From NCBI RefSeq assembly GCF_004296575.1, contig NZ_SAYT01000007.1, positions 124,001 to 188,000 on the forward strand: a stretch of DNA of 64,000 nt. Reading direction: 5' to 3'. Position 1 is the stretch's first letter. Every line of letters begins with the position of its first letter. Source of the DNA: Dyella amyloliquefaciens. Its GTDB lineage: Bacteria; Pseudomonadota; Gammaproteobacteria; Xanthomonadales; Rhodanobacteraceae. Below are positions 35,777 to 44,556 of the stretch, piece by piece. Made by a program: the position numbers and the translations under genes. A model generated the notes under the pieces. That model saw only the letters and a program-made list of their open reading frames with translations, made no database searches and was not told the DNA's origin.

Positions 35777-35957
35777 CGAACTGGCGCGCGGGCTTAGCCC
35801 GCGCCTTTGCCAGTTCGTCATCCCTGCGAAGGCAGGGATCCAGTGAAATACGTCGTGCGAAGCACGCTGATTCGCTCTTCGCACGGCCAAGCGCAAAATC
35901 ACTGGATTCCAGCTTGACCAGCCTACGGCTGTTGAAAAGCGCCTCGCTGGAATGACG
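35777..35957. repeat. efp 3' hairpin and GTCAT/CCAGTGA-type inverted repeat
   Basis: A nested hairpin begins at the base after the efp stop (outer arms 35777-35784 and 35810-35817, inner GCGCGGGCT/AGCCCGCGC) and may end efp transcripts, although no T-run follows. It overlaps a second element whose arms are GTCATCCCTGCGAAGGCAGG... (35817-35846) and a matching ...TCACTGGATTCCAG to GGAATGACG (35899-35957). The same family occurs at 50885-50968, 54390-54417 and 23298-23330. No gene is seen from 35777 to 36053. Confidence 0.78.
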
Positions 35958-36053
35958 AGCCTGAAAGCGTCATGCCGTTAGGCAACCATGGGGCGGCCAC
36001 CGCAAGGTGATCCGCCCCATGTCGTATCCACCATCGAGAAAGCGAGCCTAAGG

Positions 36054-37394
36054 ATGAGCCAGACCGCCCCGCAACCCATCGACCTGTTGATCGAAGCCCG
36101 CTGGGTCGTGCCCGTGGAGCCGCATGGCGTCGTGTTCGAGCACCACGCCGTGGCGGTAGACAAGGGCGCCATCGTGGCGCTGCTGCCGATCAGCGAGGCA
36201 CGGCTTGCGTATGCACCACGCGAGCGCGTCGAACTGGGCGAGCACGTGCTGATTCCCGGCCTGGTCAACACGCATACGCACAATCCAATGACTCTGCTGC
36301 GCGGCCTGGCCGACGACCTGCCGCTGATGGTGTGGCTGCAGAAGCACATCTGGCCGGTCGAGGGCCAGGTGATCGGCCACGAGTTCGTGCGCGACGGCGT
36401 GGAGCTGGCGGTGGCGGAGATGATCCGTGGCGGCACCACCTGCGCCAACGAAAACTACTTCTTTCCGGACGTCATCGGCGCCACCTACAAGCGCATGGGT
36501 TTCCGCGCGGTGGTCGGTCTGCCGGTGATCGAGTTCCCCACGGCGTGGGCGAAGACGCAGGACGAGTATTTCGATCGCGCCATCGAAGTGCACGACAGCT
36601 TCCTGGGCGATCCGCTGATCGGCACCTCGTTCGCGCCGCACGCACCATATACCGTGTCGGATGAAAGCTTCGAGCGCATCCGCGTGCTCTCCGACCAGCT
36701 CGATATCCAGGTGCACCTGCACACGCACGAAACCGCGCACGAGGTGGAAGAGGAGAAGGCCAAGAGCGGCCTGCGTCCGTTCCAGCGCCTGCAGAAGCTG
36801 GGCATCGTCAACGATCGCCTGATCGCCGTGCACATGACCCAGCTGACCGATGCCGAAATTGCTGCCTGCGCGGAAGCAGGTGTGTCGGTGGTGCATTGCC
36901 CCGAATCCAACCTCAAGCTGGCCTCGGGCTTCTGCCCGGCCGAGAAGCTGCGCCTGGCCGGCGTCAACGTGGCCATCGGTACCGACGGTTGCGCGTCCAA
37001 CAATGACCTGGACATGTTCGGCGAGCTGCGCACGGCGGCGCTGCTTGCCAAAGCCGTCGCCAATGATGCTGCCGCATTCGATGCCGCGTATGCGCTGCGC
37101 GCGGCGACGCTCAACGGCGCTCGTGCGATGGGACTCGAAGATCGCATCGGCTCCATCGAGGCCGGCAAGCAGGCTGACCTTGCCGCCATTCGCTTGTCCG
37201 ACCTGGAAACGCAGCCACTGTTCCACATCGCTTCGCAGCTGGCCTATGCCACGGGTCGCCACCAGGTGACCGACGTGTGGATCAGCGGCGTGCGCAAGCT
37301 GGCGGGCCGCGTGCTCACCGATATCGACACCGACGCCGTGTTGGCGAAGACGCACGCATGGCGCGAGCGTATCGCCGCGATCGATGCGGGTTGA
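36054..37394 (+). CDS. mtaD: TRZ/ATZ-family amidohydrolase, probable MTA/SAH deaminase
   Basis: 446-residue metal-dependent deaminase. The metal set is visible as H74 and H76 in NTHTHNPMTLLRG, HLHTHETAHEVEE, later histidine VVHCPESN and the aspartate in IGTDGCASNND. The pattern matches 5-methylthioadenosine/S-adenosylhomocysteine deaminases. It precedes a YciI-like gene and ubiG, and clearing SAH fits a unit with a SAM-dependent methyltransferase. Chlorohydrolase-type activity on other heterocycles is the alternative. The ATG at 36054 matches the family start; the longer frame from 35988 is not conserved. Confidence 0.87.
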   Translation: MSQTAPQPIDLLIEARWVVPVEPHGVVFEHHAVAVDKGAIVALLPISEARLAYAPRERVELGEHVLIPGLVNTHTHNPMTLLRGLADDLPLMVWLQKHIWPVEGQVIGHEFVRDGVELAVAEMIRGGTTCANENYFFPDVIGATYKRMGFRAVVGLPVIEFPTAWAKTQDEYFDRAIEVHDSFLGDPLIGTSFAPHAPYTVSDESFERIRVLSDQLDIQVHLHTHETAHEVEEEKAKSGLRPFQRLQKLGIVNDRLIAVHMTQLTDAEIAACAEAGVSVVHCPESNLKLASGFCPAEKLRLAGVNVAIGTDGCASNNDLDMFGELRTAALLAKAVANDAAAFDAAYALRAATLNGARAMGLEDRIGSIEAGKQADLAAIRLSDLETQPLFHIASQLAYATGRHQVTDVWISGVRKLAGRVLTDIDTDAVLAKTHAWRERIAAIDAG

Positions 37395-37407
37395 GCGAGG
37401 CCATCCG

Positions 37408-37662
37408 ATGAATCGCTATCTCGTGATGGCCATGCGTCGACCGGACTTCGATCCGGCGGTGGTGCAGCCGCACCTGGATTTCCTGCACGGATTGCGCACG
37501 GGTGGCCGCCTGGAGTTGTCGGGTGGTTTCAGCGACAAGTCCGGTGGCGCCTACCTCGTGCTCGCGGAGAACATGGACGAGGCGCTTTCGATCGTCCACC
37601 AGGATCCCGCTTACACCAGCGGCGGCTGGGAAATCACGGTCTACGAATGGCAGGCGCGCTAA
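37408..37662 (+). CDS. YciI-like protein
   Basis: 84 residues with a ferredoxin-like YciI fold: the start MNRYLVMAMRRPDFD, a central HLDFLHGLRTGGRLELSGGFSDKSGGAYLVL and an end GGWEITVYEWQAR. YciI proteins have a conserved His-Asp pair and may be small lyases or binding proteins; no in vivo substrate is known for most. It lies 13 bp after mtaD and 31 bp before ubiG, all on one strand, so it is part of that transcript. Confidence 0.87.
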   Translation: MNRYLVMAMRRPDFDPAVVQPHLDFLHGLRTGGRLELSGGFSDKSGGAYLVLAENMDEALSIVHQDPAYTSGGWEITVYEWQAR

Positions 37663-37693
37663 GCTCCGCCACCAGTCATTGAGGAAGCAATCG

Positions 37694-38416
37694 ATGCAAG
37701 CAGCTGCCAATGTCAGCCCCGAGGAAATCGCCCGTTTCGGCAAACTCGCCGCACGCTGGTGGGACCCGGATGGCGAGTCCCGCCCGTTGCATGATCTCAA
37801 TCCCGTTCGCGCTTCCTACGTGGGTGCACGGGTAAAGCTGCAGGGAGCGCGTGTCGCTGACGTGGGTTGTGGTGGCGGGCTGCTCAGCGAGGCACTGGCG
37901 AAGTCGGGCGCGCATGTCACCGGCATCGACATGGGCGAGAAGGTGATCGAGATCGCCCGCCTGCATCTGCACGAATCGCGACTCGACGTACCCGACCTCC
38001 ATGTCGACTACCGCCTGCAATCGTCAGCCGAGCTGGCGGCTGCCGAGCCGGAACACTTCGACGCCGTGTGCTGCATGGAGCTGATCGAACACGTGCCCGA
38101 TCCCGAGGCGCTGGTAAGCGACCTGGCGCGCATGGTGAAACCGGGCGGAGTGGTGGTGATGTCCACGCTCAATCGCACGCCGGTGGCTTTCGGTGCGGCG
38201 ATTCTCGGTGCGGAATACCTCATGCGCATGCTGCCGCGTGGCACGCACCACTTCGCGCAATTCCTCAAGCCGTCCGAACTGGGTCGGTTGCTGCGCCATG
38301 CTGGGCTCGAAGTGGAAGACGTTTCCGGCCTTGGCTACAACCCCGTCAACCGCAAGGCGTGGATCAGCCGTTTCACCTCGGTGAACTACCTCATCAGCGC
38401 CCGCAAGCCCGCATGA
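37694..38416 (+). CDS. ubiG: Ubiquinone biosynthesis O-methyltransferase UbiG
   Basis: 240 residues. The opening EEIARFGKLAARWWDPDGESRPLHDLNPVR is diagnostic for UbiG, followed by SAM motif I VADVGCGGGLLSEAL and the membrane-contact region around LMRMLPRGTHHFAQFLKP. It carries out both O-methylation steps of ubiquinone synthesis at the inner membrane. GAGGAA lies about ten bases before the ATG at 37694. The stop overlaps the start of gph (ATGA). Confidence 0.97.
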   Translation: MQAAANVSPEEIARFGKLAARWWDPDGESRPLHDLNPVRASYVGARVKLQGARVADVGCGGGLLSEALAKSGAHVTGIDMGEKVIEIARLHLHESRLDVPDLHVDYRLQSSAELAAAEPEHFDAVCCMELIEHVPDPEALVSDLARMVKPGGVVVMSTLNRTPVAFGAAILGAEYLMRMLPRGTHHFAQFLKPSELGRLLRHAGLEVEDVSGLGYNPVNRKAWISRFTSVNYLISARKPA

Positions 38417-39084
38417 AGCCCTTTCCCCAGGACATCCAGGGCGTGTTGTTCGATCTCGACGGCACGTTGCTCGACAGCGCCACTGACCTGTACGCCGCAC
38501 TGAAAACCCAGTGCGAGGAAATGCAGGTGTCCGTACCGCCCTTTGCGATGGTGCGCGAGGTCGTGTCGCGTGGTTCGCGGGCCATTCTGCGTTGCGCGTT
38601 CCCCGACTTCAGCGACGATGCACTGCTTCCCCTGTTGCCTCGCTATCTCGAGCTCTACCAGGCCGTGATGGCCGAGCACACGCAACCGTTCGAAGGTGTC
38701 GACGAGTTGCTTGCCGTCCTGGAAGCGCAGGGCATCGCGTGGGGCATCGTCACCAACAAGCCGGGCTTCCTTACCGATGACCTGGTGCAGCGGATCGGCT
38801 GGGCCGATCGCGCGGTCGCGGTGGTATCCGGTGACACCTTGCCGGTGAAGAAGCCCGACCCCGCGCCCGTGTTGCTCGCGTGCGAACGTGGCCGCCTCGA
38901 TCCGGCGCGCTGCCTGTTCGTCGGCGACGATCGCCGCGACGTGCTGGCCGGCGGCGCCGCAGGTGCCTATACCGTCGCCGTGCGCTGGGGCTACCTCGAT
39001 GGCGGCGATCCGGAGCAGTGGGGTGCCGATCTCGTGATCGATCACCCGGCGGAGCTGACGGCGCGCCTGCGAGTGACTGCATGA
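38413..39084 (+). CDS. gph: Phosphoglycolate phosphatase-type HAD hydrolase
   Basis: 223-residue HAD phosphatase. The catalytic aspartates are D14 and D16 in VLFDLDGTLLDS; motif II is GIVTNKPG and motif III/IV are VKKPDPAP and FVGDDRRDVLAG. It removes phosphate from 2-phosphoglycolate formed in DNA repair or oxygenation reactions; in Xanthomonadales the gene after ubiG is often called gph or mupP-like. It overlaps ubiG by 4 bp and the next gene by 4 bp. A MupP role in cell-wall recycling is an alternative worth noting. Confidence 0.87.
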   Translation: MKPFPQDIQGVLFDLDGTLLDSATDLYAALKTQCEEMQVSVPPFAMVREVVSRGSRAILRCAFPDFSDDALLPLLPRYLELYQAVMAEHTQPFEGVDELLAVLEAQGIAWGIVTNKPGFLTDDLVQRIGWADRAVAVVSGDTLPVKKPDPAPVLLACERGRLDPARCLFVGDDRRDVLAGGAAGAYTVAVRWGYLDGGDPEQWGADLVIDHPAELTARLRVTA

Positions 39085-39920
39085 GCGACACCGCGCTTCA
39101 GAGCTATATCGACAAATGGCTTGCGGTCCAGCCGCAGCAGCGCATCGCGCTGGCCTTCGTCAATCCGAATACGTATCCCGGCCATATCGCGCTGGCGGCG
39201 CTGGAACAGGAGTGGCTCGCCGCCGCCTATGGCATCCGCGAACCGCATGTGGCCGCCACCAAGTTGAACTGGTGGGCCGAGGAGCTTTCCGGTGCCGCCG
39301 CGAGCGGTGGCCGCCATCCGCTGACCCAGGTGCTGTTCGACGACGAACGGGCGCATGCGCTGCCGAGCGAGTTCTGGGTGGCGCCGATACTGGCCGCGAT
39401 GGCCCAGTTGGAAGAGGGCACCGCCGCCGATTTCGAGGCGCAGGTGGCCGCAGCCTCCTTGCTGCACGGCGCGATTGCGGAGCTGGAAACCACGTGGTGG
39501 TTCGGCAATGGTGCGTTCTCCGCACGTGCCGGTCGCGTTGCCACTTTGGCCCATTTGCTGTTCTCGCTGTTGCGGCTGGAAGAAGACGCCGAGCGCGACC
39601 GCCTGGCCTTGCCCATGGCCCGCCTGGCCCGGCATGGGCTGAGCCGCAGCGAGCTGCGCGTGGCCAGCCCCGAGCGCGAAGAAGCCATTCGCGCCCAGCT
39701 GGAAGACCTGCATGTGGCCTGGCGCGACGCCGATCGCCTGCCGGGGCCGCTGAGTGCCTTTCGCGGGCTGGAATCCCGCCATGGACGGGCCCTCGTCGCC
39801 AAGGCGCGCAAGGCGGCCGATCCGCTGGCCGTGCTGCGCCAGGGACAGGGGCGCCAGGGGCCGGCCGTGGCCTGGCAGGCCTGGCAGGCTGCACGGGCGT
39901 GGCGAAAGCAGGTCGACTGA
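39081..39920 (+). CDS. Squalene/phytoene-synthase-like protein (non-canonical)
   Basis: 279 residues, largely helical. The segment AATKLNWWAEELSGAAASGGRHPLTQVLFDD resembles the R/K-x-x-WWxxEL...HP block of the squalene/phytoene synthase fold, especially the NDUFAF6-like branch, but the DxxxD magnesium motifs of true prenyl synthases are not seen. Prenyl-diphosphate condensation is therefore doubtful; a lipid- or quinone-binding helper is more likely. It overlaps gph by 4 bp at the end of the mtaD-ubiG unit, which hints at a quinone link. The assignment is by a single motif and length. Confidence 0.6.
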   Translation: MSDTALQSYIDKWLAVQPQQRIALAFVNPNTYPGHIALAALEQEWLAAAYGIREPHVAATKLNWWAEELSGAAASGGRHPLTQVLFDDERAHALPSEFWVAPILAAMAQLEEGTAADFEAQVAAASLLHGAIAELETTWWFGNGAFSARAGRVATLAHLLFSLLRLEEDAERDRLALPMARLARHGLSRSELRVASPEREEAIRAQLEDLHVAWRDADRLPGPLSAFRGLESRHGRALVAKARKAADPLAVLRQGQGRQGPAVAWQAWQAARAWRKQVD

Positions 39921-40020
39921 GACGCAGCGTTTCCCCCACGCCACTATTGCGAGGCCACCGGCCTGCCCCAAGATTGATGTGCCACGGCGCCCGTGCGCCT
40001 GACGGAACACAGGATTCACC

Positions 40021-40974
40021 ATGTATACCGAGGAAAACACCGCCCGCCTGATGCCCGACGTGGCCCACCATGCCCAGCCGCACCTGGCGGGCGAGCTGGA
40101 CTGGGTCGGCATGGATGGCATCGAGGTGCCCGTCCGCTTCGACGCCGGCGACGGTGATGCGCAGCGCGCCAGCGCGCGCGTGGGTGCCTTCGTCAACCTG
40201 CGCCGCCCGGACAAGCGCGGCATCCACATGTCACGCCTGTACCTGCAGGTGGAGCAGGCCCTGAGCACGCAGACCCTGAGCGCCGCGTCGCTGCGCGAAC
40301 TGCTGCGTGGTTTCCTCGATTCGCACAAGGATCTTTCCGATCGCGCCTGCCTGAGCATCCGCTTCGAGCATCTGGTGCGACGCCCGGCCTTGCGCAGCGG
40401 CAACAGCGGCTGGCGCGCCTATCCGGTATGCATCGAGGCCAGCCTGGTCGGCGACGAGTTCCTGCTCGAGCTGGGTACCGAGGTGGTTTATTCCTCGACC
40501 TGTCCCGCGTCCGCAGCACTGTCGCGCCAGTTGATCCAGGAGCAGTTCACCAAGGATTTCAACGCGACCCAATCGATCGACTACGCTGCCGTGCTGGCAT
40601 GGCTGGGCAGCGAGAAAGGCATCGTCGCCACACCGCATGCCCAGCGCAGCGTCGCGCGCCTACGCGTGCGTCCTGCCGAGGGTGCCAAATTCGATCTGAT
40701 CAACCTGATCGATCGCACCGAGCAGTCCCTGGGTACGCCGGTGCAGACTGCGGTGAAGCGCGAGGACGAACAGGCCTTCGCGCTGGCCAATGGTGGCAAC
40801 CTGATGTTCTGCGAGGACGCGGCACGCCGCATCCAGAAGGCGCTCGATGCCGACACCGCGCTCAGCGATTTTCACATTCGCGTCGAACACCAGGAGAGCC
40901 TGCATCCGCACGATGCCGTGGCCTATGCCAGCAAGGGCGTCGAAGGCGGTTACGCGGGCAAGGGTTGCGCCTGA
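40021..40974 (+). CDS. folE2: GTP cyclohydrolase FolE2 (type IB)
   Basis: 317 residues. It converts GTP to dihydroneopterin triphosphate for folate synthesis and is the zinc-independent alternative to FolE. The family residues are in RRPDKRGIHMSRLY (metal His), PVCIEASLVG (Glu), the catalytic cysteine in YSSTCPASAALSRQL and the C-terminal HIRVEHQESLHPHDAVAYASK. In many bacteria folE2 is induced by zinc lack through Zur; no clear Zur box was seen in the 100 bp upstream. It stands alone. Confidence 0.95.
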   Translation: MYTEENTARLMPDVAHHAQPHLAGELDWVGMDGIEVPVRFDAGDGDAQRASARVGAFVNLRRPDKRGIHMSRLYLQVEQALSTQTLSAASLRELLRGFLDSHKDLSDRACLSIRFEHLVRRPALRSGNSGWRAYPVCIEASLVGDEFLLELGTEVVYSSTCPASAALSRQLIQEQFTKDFNATQSIDYAAVLAWLGSEKGIVATPHAQRSVARLRVRPAEGAKFDLINLIDRTEQSLGTPVQTAVKREDEQAFALANGGNLMFCEDAARRIQKALDADTALSDFHIRVEHQESLHPHDAVAYASKGVEGGYAGKGCA

Positions 40975-41039
40975 GGCGGCTGTCCGTCGCCGCCTGTTAG
41001 CATGCCCGGAGCCCTGACCGGGCTCCGCAGGAGATTTGC

Positions 41040-41498
41040 ATGCTGTCCCGTGTTTCGTTGCTGGCCGTTACCGTCGTGGCGCTTGCTGGCTGTTCGATGT
41101 TTTCGCACCACGCAAAGCAAGAGGCGCCGGTCGCCACGACCGCGCCTGCGCCGGTGCATCAATCGCTGATGAAGTCGATTACCGGCGATATCCGCTACGA
41201 GCTGCCGCAGGCGGTGCCCGCGGATGCCTATCTGCTGGTGACGCTGGCCGACGTCAGCCGGCAGGATGTAGCGGCACGCACCGTCTCCGAGGAACGGATC
41301 CAGCCCGTTGGCGCCTCGCCGGTGGATTTCCTGATCAGCTATGACCCGTCGGATCTGCGCGACGGGGTCGACTTCGCCATCAACGTGCGCCTGCAGCAGG
41401 GCGACAGGCTGCTGGCCATCAATGACACGCGCACGAGCGTGCTGGGGCGTTCGGGCGAAAACGGCCCGGTCAGCATCACGCTGAAGGCCGTTCCGTAA
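41040..41498 (+). CDS. YbaY-like lipoprotein
   Basis: 152 residues. The signal peptide ends in the lipobox VALAGC (C18). The mature beta-rich domain (ITGDIRYELPQAVPADAYLLVTLADVSRQDV...FLISYDPSDLRDGVDFAINVRL) matches the YbaY family of outer-membrane lipoproteins with a putative glycan-like or lipid-binding fold. Function unknown. AGGAG precedes the start. It converges with pyrC across an intact REP-like element. Confidence 0.87.
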   Translation: MLSRVSLLAVTVVALAGCSMFSHHAKQEAPVATTAPAPVHQSLMKSITGDIRYELPQAVPADAYLLVTLADVSRQDVAARTVSEERIQPVGASPVDFLISYDPSDLRDGVDFAINVRLQQGDRLLAINDTRTSVLGRSGENGPVSITLKAVP

Positions 41499-41511
41499 AG
41501 AGATTGCCTAT

Positions 41512-41593
41512 CCCTGTAGGAGCGCACCCAGTGCGCGATCGGGCTGCGGGGTCTCGCGGCGTCCGATCGCGCACTGGGTGCGCTCCTACAGGG
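41512..41593. repeat. REP-like palindromic element, longest perfect copy
   Basis: Perfect 31-bp inverted arms (41512-41542 and 41563-41593) with a 20-bp spacer fill the convergent gap between the YbaY-like gene and pyrC. It could fold into a long hairpin and act as a bidirectional transcript end. Confidence 0.92.
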
Positions 41594-41606
41594 AGGCTGC
41601 TGAAAA

Positions 41607-42944
41607 TCAGCGCGCGAAGGTCAGCCGTTGGCCGCGCACGCTGCCATCCACGTTCTTGCCGTCCCACACGCGCTGGCCATTGACGAAGGTGGCGGCAATG
41701 GAGCTGCTGAAGGTATAGCCCTCGAACGGCGACCAGGCGCACTTGGACAGCACTTCCTCGCGGCGCACGGTGTGCGGCCTGTTCGGGTCCACCAGCACCA
41801 GGTCGGCGGCGTAGCCCTCGCGCAGGAAGCCGCGTTCCTTCACGTCGAACAGGGTGGCCGGTGCATGGGTCACGGCTTCCACCATGCGCTCGAGCGTCAG
41901 CTTGCCCTCGAACACGCGCTGCAGTGCTGCCTGCAAGGCGAACTGCACCAGCGGCAGGCCGCCTGGCGCCTTGTCGTAGAGCTGGCCCTTTTCCTCGAGC
42001 AGGTGCGGGGCATGGTCGGTGGCCAGCACGTCGATGCGGCCCTCGGCCAGCGCCTTGGTGATGGCTTCGCGGTCGGCGGCGGTCTTGATCGCCGGGTTGC
42101 ACTTGATCAGGAAGCCCAGGCGCTCGTAGTCGCGGTCGTTGAAATGCAGGAAGTGGACGCAGGTTTCTGCGGTGATGCGCTTGCCCTTGATCGGGCCCGG
42201 CTCGAACAGCGCCAGTTCGTCCGCCGTGGAGATGTGCAGCACGTGCAGGCGGCTGTTGTGACGCCGGGCCAGTTCGATGGCCAGTCGGGTCGACTTGATG
42301 CAGGCCTCGCGCGAACGGATCAGCGGATGTTCGCGGGGCGGGATGTCGTCACCGTACTTTTCATGCGCCTTGGCGAGGTTCACGTCGATCATCGGCGTGT
42401 CTTCGCAGTGCGTGATGATCGGGGTGGGGGCTTCGCGGAAGATGCCGTCCAGCACCTCGGGGTTGTCCACCAGCATGTTGCCGGTGGAGGCGCCCATGAA
42501 CACCTTGACGCCGGGGGCCGCCAGCGGATCGAGGCGGCGGATGGCTTCCAGGTTGTCGTTGCTGGCGCCCATGTAGAAGGCGTAGTTCACCGCCGAGGTT
42601 TCGGCGCCGCGGGCGTACTTGGCTTCCAGCGTGTCGCGGTCGAGCGCCGGCGGCTTGGTGTTGGGCATCTCCATGAAGCTGGTAATGCCGCCAGCTGCGC
42701 ATGCGCGCGACTCGTGGGCGATGTCGGCCTTCTGGGTCAGGCCCGGTTCGCGGAAATGCACCTGGTCGTCGATCATGCCGGGGAACAGCCACAGGCCGCT
42801 GGCATCGACCACCTGCTCGCCAGGGCGGGCGTCCAGGTCCCCGGCAATGGCGTCGATGCGGCCCTGCTTCACTCGTACGTCGGCATGGAAACGACGGCCT
42901 TCATTGACCAGTTCGGCGTTCTTGATAAGCCACTCAGTGGCCAT
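41607..42944 (-). CDS. pyrC: Dihydroorotase
   Basis: 445 residues. It closes carbamoyl-aspartate to dihydroorotate in pyrimidine synthesis. The metal segment reads [13 protein letters not shown]: the usual Asp-x-His-x-His has Gln at the first His position (Q61) while H63 is kept, a variant I believe also occurs in related groups. The carboxylated lysine lies in PGVKVFMG, later metal ligands in ITHCEDT and LHVLHIS, and the catalytic Asp in [12 protein letters not shown] is seven bases before the ATG at 42944. The start overlaps the end of yidD by 11 bp. Confidence 0.93.
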   Translation of the reverse strand: MATEWLIKNAELVNEGRRFHADVRVKQGRIDAIAGDLDARPGEQVVDASGLWLFPGMIDDQVHFREPGLTQKADIAHESRACAAGGITSFMEMPNTKPPALDRDTLEAKYARGAETSAVNYAFYMGASNDNLEAIRRLDPLAAPGVKVFMGASTGNMLVDNPEVLDGIFREAPTPIITHCEDTPMIDVNLAKAHEKYGDDIPPREHPLIRSREACIKSTRLAIELARRHNSRLHVLHISTADELALFEPGPIKGKRITAETCVHFLHFNDRDYERLGFLIKCNPAIKTAADREAITKALAEGRIDVLATDHAPHLLEEKGQLYDKAPGGLPLVQFALQAALQRVFEGKLTLERMVEAVTHAPATLFDVKERGFLREGYAADLVLVDPNRPHTVRREEVLSKCAWSPFEGYTFSSSIAATFVNGQRVWDGKNVDGSVRGQRLTFAR

Positions 42945-43194
42945 GGTTGGCTCCAGCATTACGGCAACGACGGAAGGTGACCTGCTCGGGTACGGGGTCT
43001 TCGCCCCCCTCACAGAGCGGCTGGCAACGCAGCAGGCGCCAACCGGTCAACGCGCCGCCACGCAACGGTCCGAAGCGCGCAACGGCAATCCGTGCATAAT
43101 CGGAGCAGCTGGGGTGAAAGCGGCAGCGCGGACCCAGCAGGGGGCTTAGCCAGCGCTTGTAGAAGCCGAGCAGTAGAAGTATTAGTCGGGTCAC
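42934..43194 (-). CDS. yidD: Membrane protein insertion efficiency factor YidD
   Basis: 86 residues with the diagnostic block [27 protein letters not shown] and C-terminal [12 protein letters not shown]. YidD is a small peripheral inner-membrane protein that assists YidC-dependent insertion; it normally sits with rpmH-rnpA-yidC, but here it is detached and overlaps pyrC. The start is a GTG at 43194 with no strong ribosome site, so the start is less certain than the identity. Confidence 0.92.
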   Translation of the reverse strand: MTRLILLLLGFYKRWLSPLLGPRCRFHPSCSDYARIAVARFGPLRGGALTGWRLLRCQPLCEGGEDPVPEQVTFRRCRNAGANHGH

Positions 43195-43257
43195 GACGGT
43201 TTGACGCTGCCGAAACAGTTTGCGGCATGTAGTGTCGCAAGTATTCCAGAAGCAAGG

Positions 43258-43286
43258 TTGCCGGTGTTAGATACATGGGCTATAAC
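43258..43286 (+). promoter_or_regulatory. dksA: Sigma70 promoter of dksA
   Basis: TTGCCG (43258-43263), 17-bp spacer, TATAAC (43281-43286), about 34 bp before the dksA start. It is one of the best promoter matches in the window. Confidence 0.7.
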
Positions 43287-43319
43287 ACCCGGCCGCCAAG
43301 GCCAAAATGGTGAAGGGAA

Positions 43320-44405
43320 ATGGCGAAAACGACGCGTAGTGCGACAGCCACCAAGCCGCAGAAGGGAAAGCCTGCTGGTAAGGTGAAGGACGTCAAGACC
43401 AGCAAGAAGACTGCGACTGCGCGCGCGGCTAAGCCGGCTGCGGCAGCCAAGACCGCTGCGGCCAAGAAGCCGGTGGCCAAAAAGGTCGCTCCCAAGAAGG
43501 TGGTGGCGAAGAAGGTTGTCGCCAAAAAGGTCGCCAAGGCCCCCGCCAAGTCCGTTGTAGCCAAGAAAGCCGCTCCCAAGCCGCCGGCGAAGAAGGCCGC
43601 TCCGGCCAAAAAGCCGGCACCGGCCAAGCCGGTCGCCAAACCGGTAGCCAAGAAAGTGGCTGCCCCAGCCAAGAAGCAACCGCCCAAGGCGGTCGCTGCA
43701 CCGGCAAAGCCCGCCCCCAAGGCAGCCCCGGCCAAGCCGGTCGCCAAGGTGGTGCCAGCCAAGCAGCAACCCGTCGCCGCCAAGGTCGCGGCGCCGGCAC
43801 CGGTCAAGGCGCCACCTCCGGCGCCGGCCAGGCCGGCAGCTCCACCCCTTGCCGGCAAGGTGGCCAGTGCCACCGCCCGTCATACCCCCCTCAAGAAGCA
43901 GAAAGCCCAGCAGTCCTCGATGAACAAATCCGCAACCCTCGATAACGGCATTACACGGGAAGACGGTCGCTACGCGCTGCCTTCGACCACCACGATCGAC
44001 CTGCCCAAGGGTTATCGTCCCTCGTCGAACGACGAGGAGTACATGAACCCCAAGCACCTGGCCTATTTCCGCAACAAGCTTCGCGAATGGCGCGATCAGC
44101 TGGTTGAGGAATCGCGCCAGACCATGGAAAACCTGCGTGACGAAGTGCGTGACGTGGGCGATGAGGCCGAACGTGCCACTCGCGAGACCGAAAACTCGCT
44201 GGAACTGCGCACGCGCGATCGCTACCGCAAGCTGATCTCCAAGATCGACAAGGCACTGCGTCGTATCGAGGAAGGTCGTTACGGCTACTGCGAAGAGACC
44301 GACGAGGAAATCGGCCTGGAGCGTCTCGACGCCCGCCCGATCGCCACGCTGTCGCTGGACGCGCAGGAACGCCGCGAACATCTGCAGAAGCAGATGGGCG
44401 ACTGA
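43320..44405 (+). CDS. dksA: DksA-family RNA polymerase regulator with histone-H1-like N-terminus
   Basis: 361 residues. Residues 1-200 are almost only Lys, Ala, Pro and Val (repeated AKK, PAKP and KKV units), like histone H1 or AlgP tails. Residues about 201-361 are a complete DksA: globular helices, the coiled coil (NLRDEVRDVGDEAERATRET) and the zinc-finger region. There only C324 (YGYCEETDEE) remains of the four cysteines, and the CIDC position reads LSLDA, so zinc binding is unlikely. DksA works with ppGpp in the RNA polymerase secondary channel. AAGGG precedes the first ATG; an internal ATG at 43920 would give a plain 161-residue DksA. Confidence 0.9.
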   Translation: MAKTTRSATATKPQKGKPAGKVKDVKTSKKTATARAAKPAAAAKTAAAKKPVAKKVAPKKVVAKKVVAKKVAKAPAKSVVAKKAAPKPPAKKAAPAKKPAPAKPVAKPVAKKVAAPAKKQPPKAVAAPAKPAPKAAPAKPVAKVVPAKQQPVAAKVAAPAPVKAPPPAPARPAAPPLAGKVASATARHTPLKKQKAQQSSMNKSATLDNGITREDGRYALPSTTTIDLPKGYRPSSNDEEYMNPKHLAYFRNKLREWRDQLVEESRQTMENLRDEVRDVGDEAERATRETENSLELRTRDRYRKLISKIDKALRRIEEGRYGYCEETDEEIGLERLDARPIATLSLDAQERREHLQKQMGD

Positions 44406-44435
44406 TCAGGTTCGCTATGTAGCTGCCGAACCGAC

Positions 44436-44460
44436 AAAGCCCCGCCATTGGCGGGGCTTT
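44436..44460. terminator. Intrinsic terminator after dksA
   Basis: An 11-bp perfect stem (44436-44446 with 44450-44460) with a 3-nt loop; AAA on the left and TTT on the right make it usable by dksA and, from the other side, by sufE. Confidence 0.75.
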
Positions 44461-44556
44461 GCGCTTGTGAGCTTGATTGGTTCACGAGTTCGGTGCGCCG
44501 GTTCAATGGCGTCACCCTTCTGGCGTTCGCTCCGTGTCGGAGTCGATGCAGCGCGC

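Noticed and set aside
12767-41593. CRISPR-like repeats
   Set aside because: The recurring palindromes are dispersed singly over many kilobases with no regular spacers and no cas genes.
42934-42944. Frameshift between yidD and pyrC
   Set aside because: Both proteins are complete at their ends and the 11-bp overlap includes a good ribosome site for pyrC, so it is a normal gene overlap.
43320-43870. Tandem DNA repeat or microsatellite
   Set aside because: The AAG/GCC-rich stretch keeps an open frame of Lys/Ala/Pro codons with varied third bases, so it is low-complexity coding sequence.
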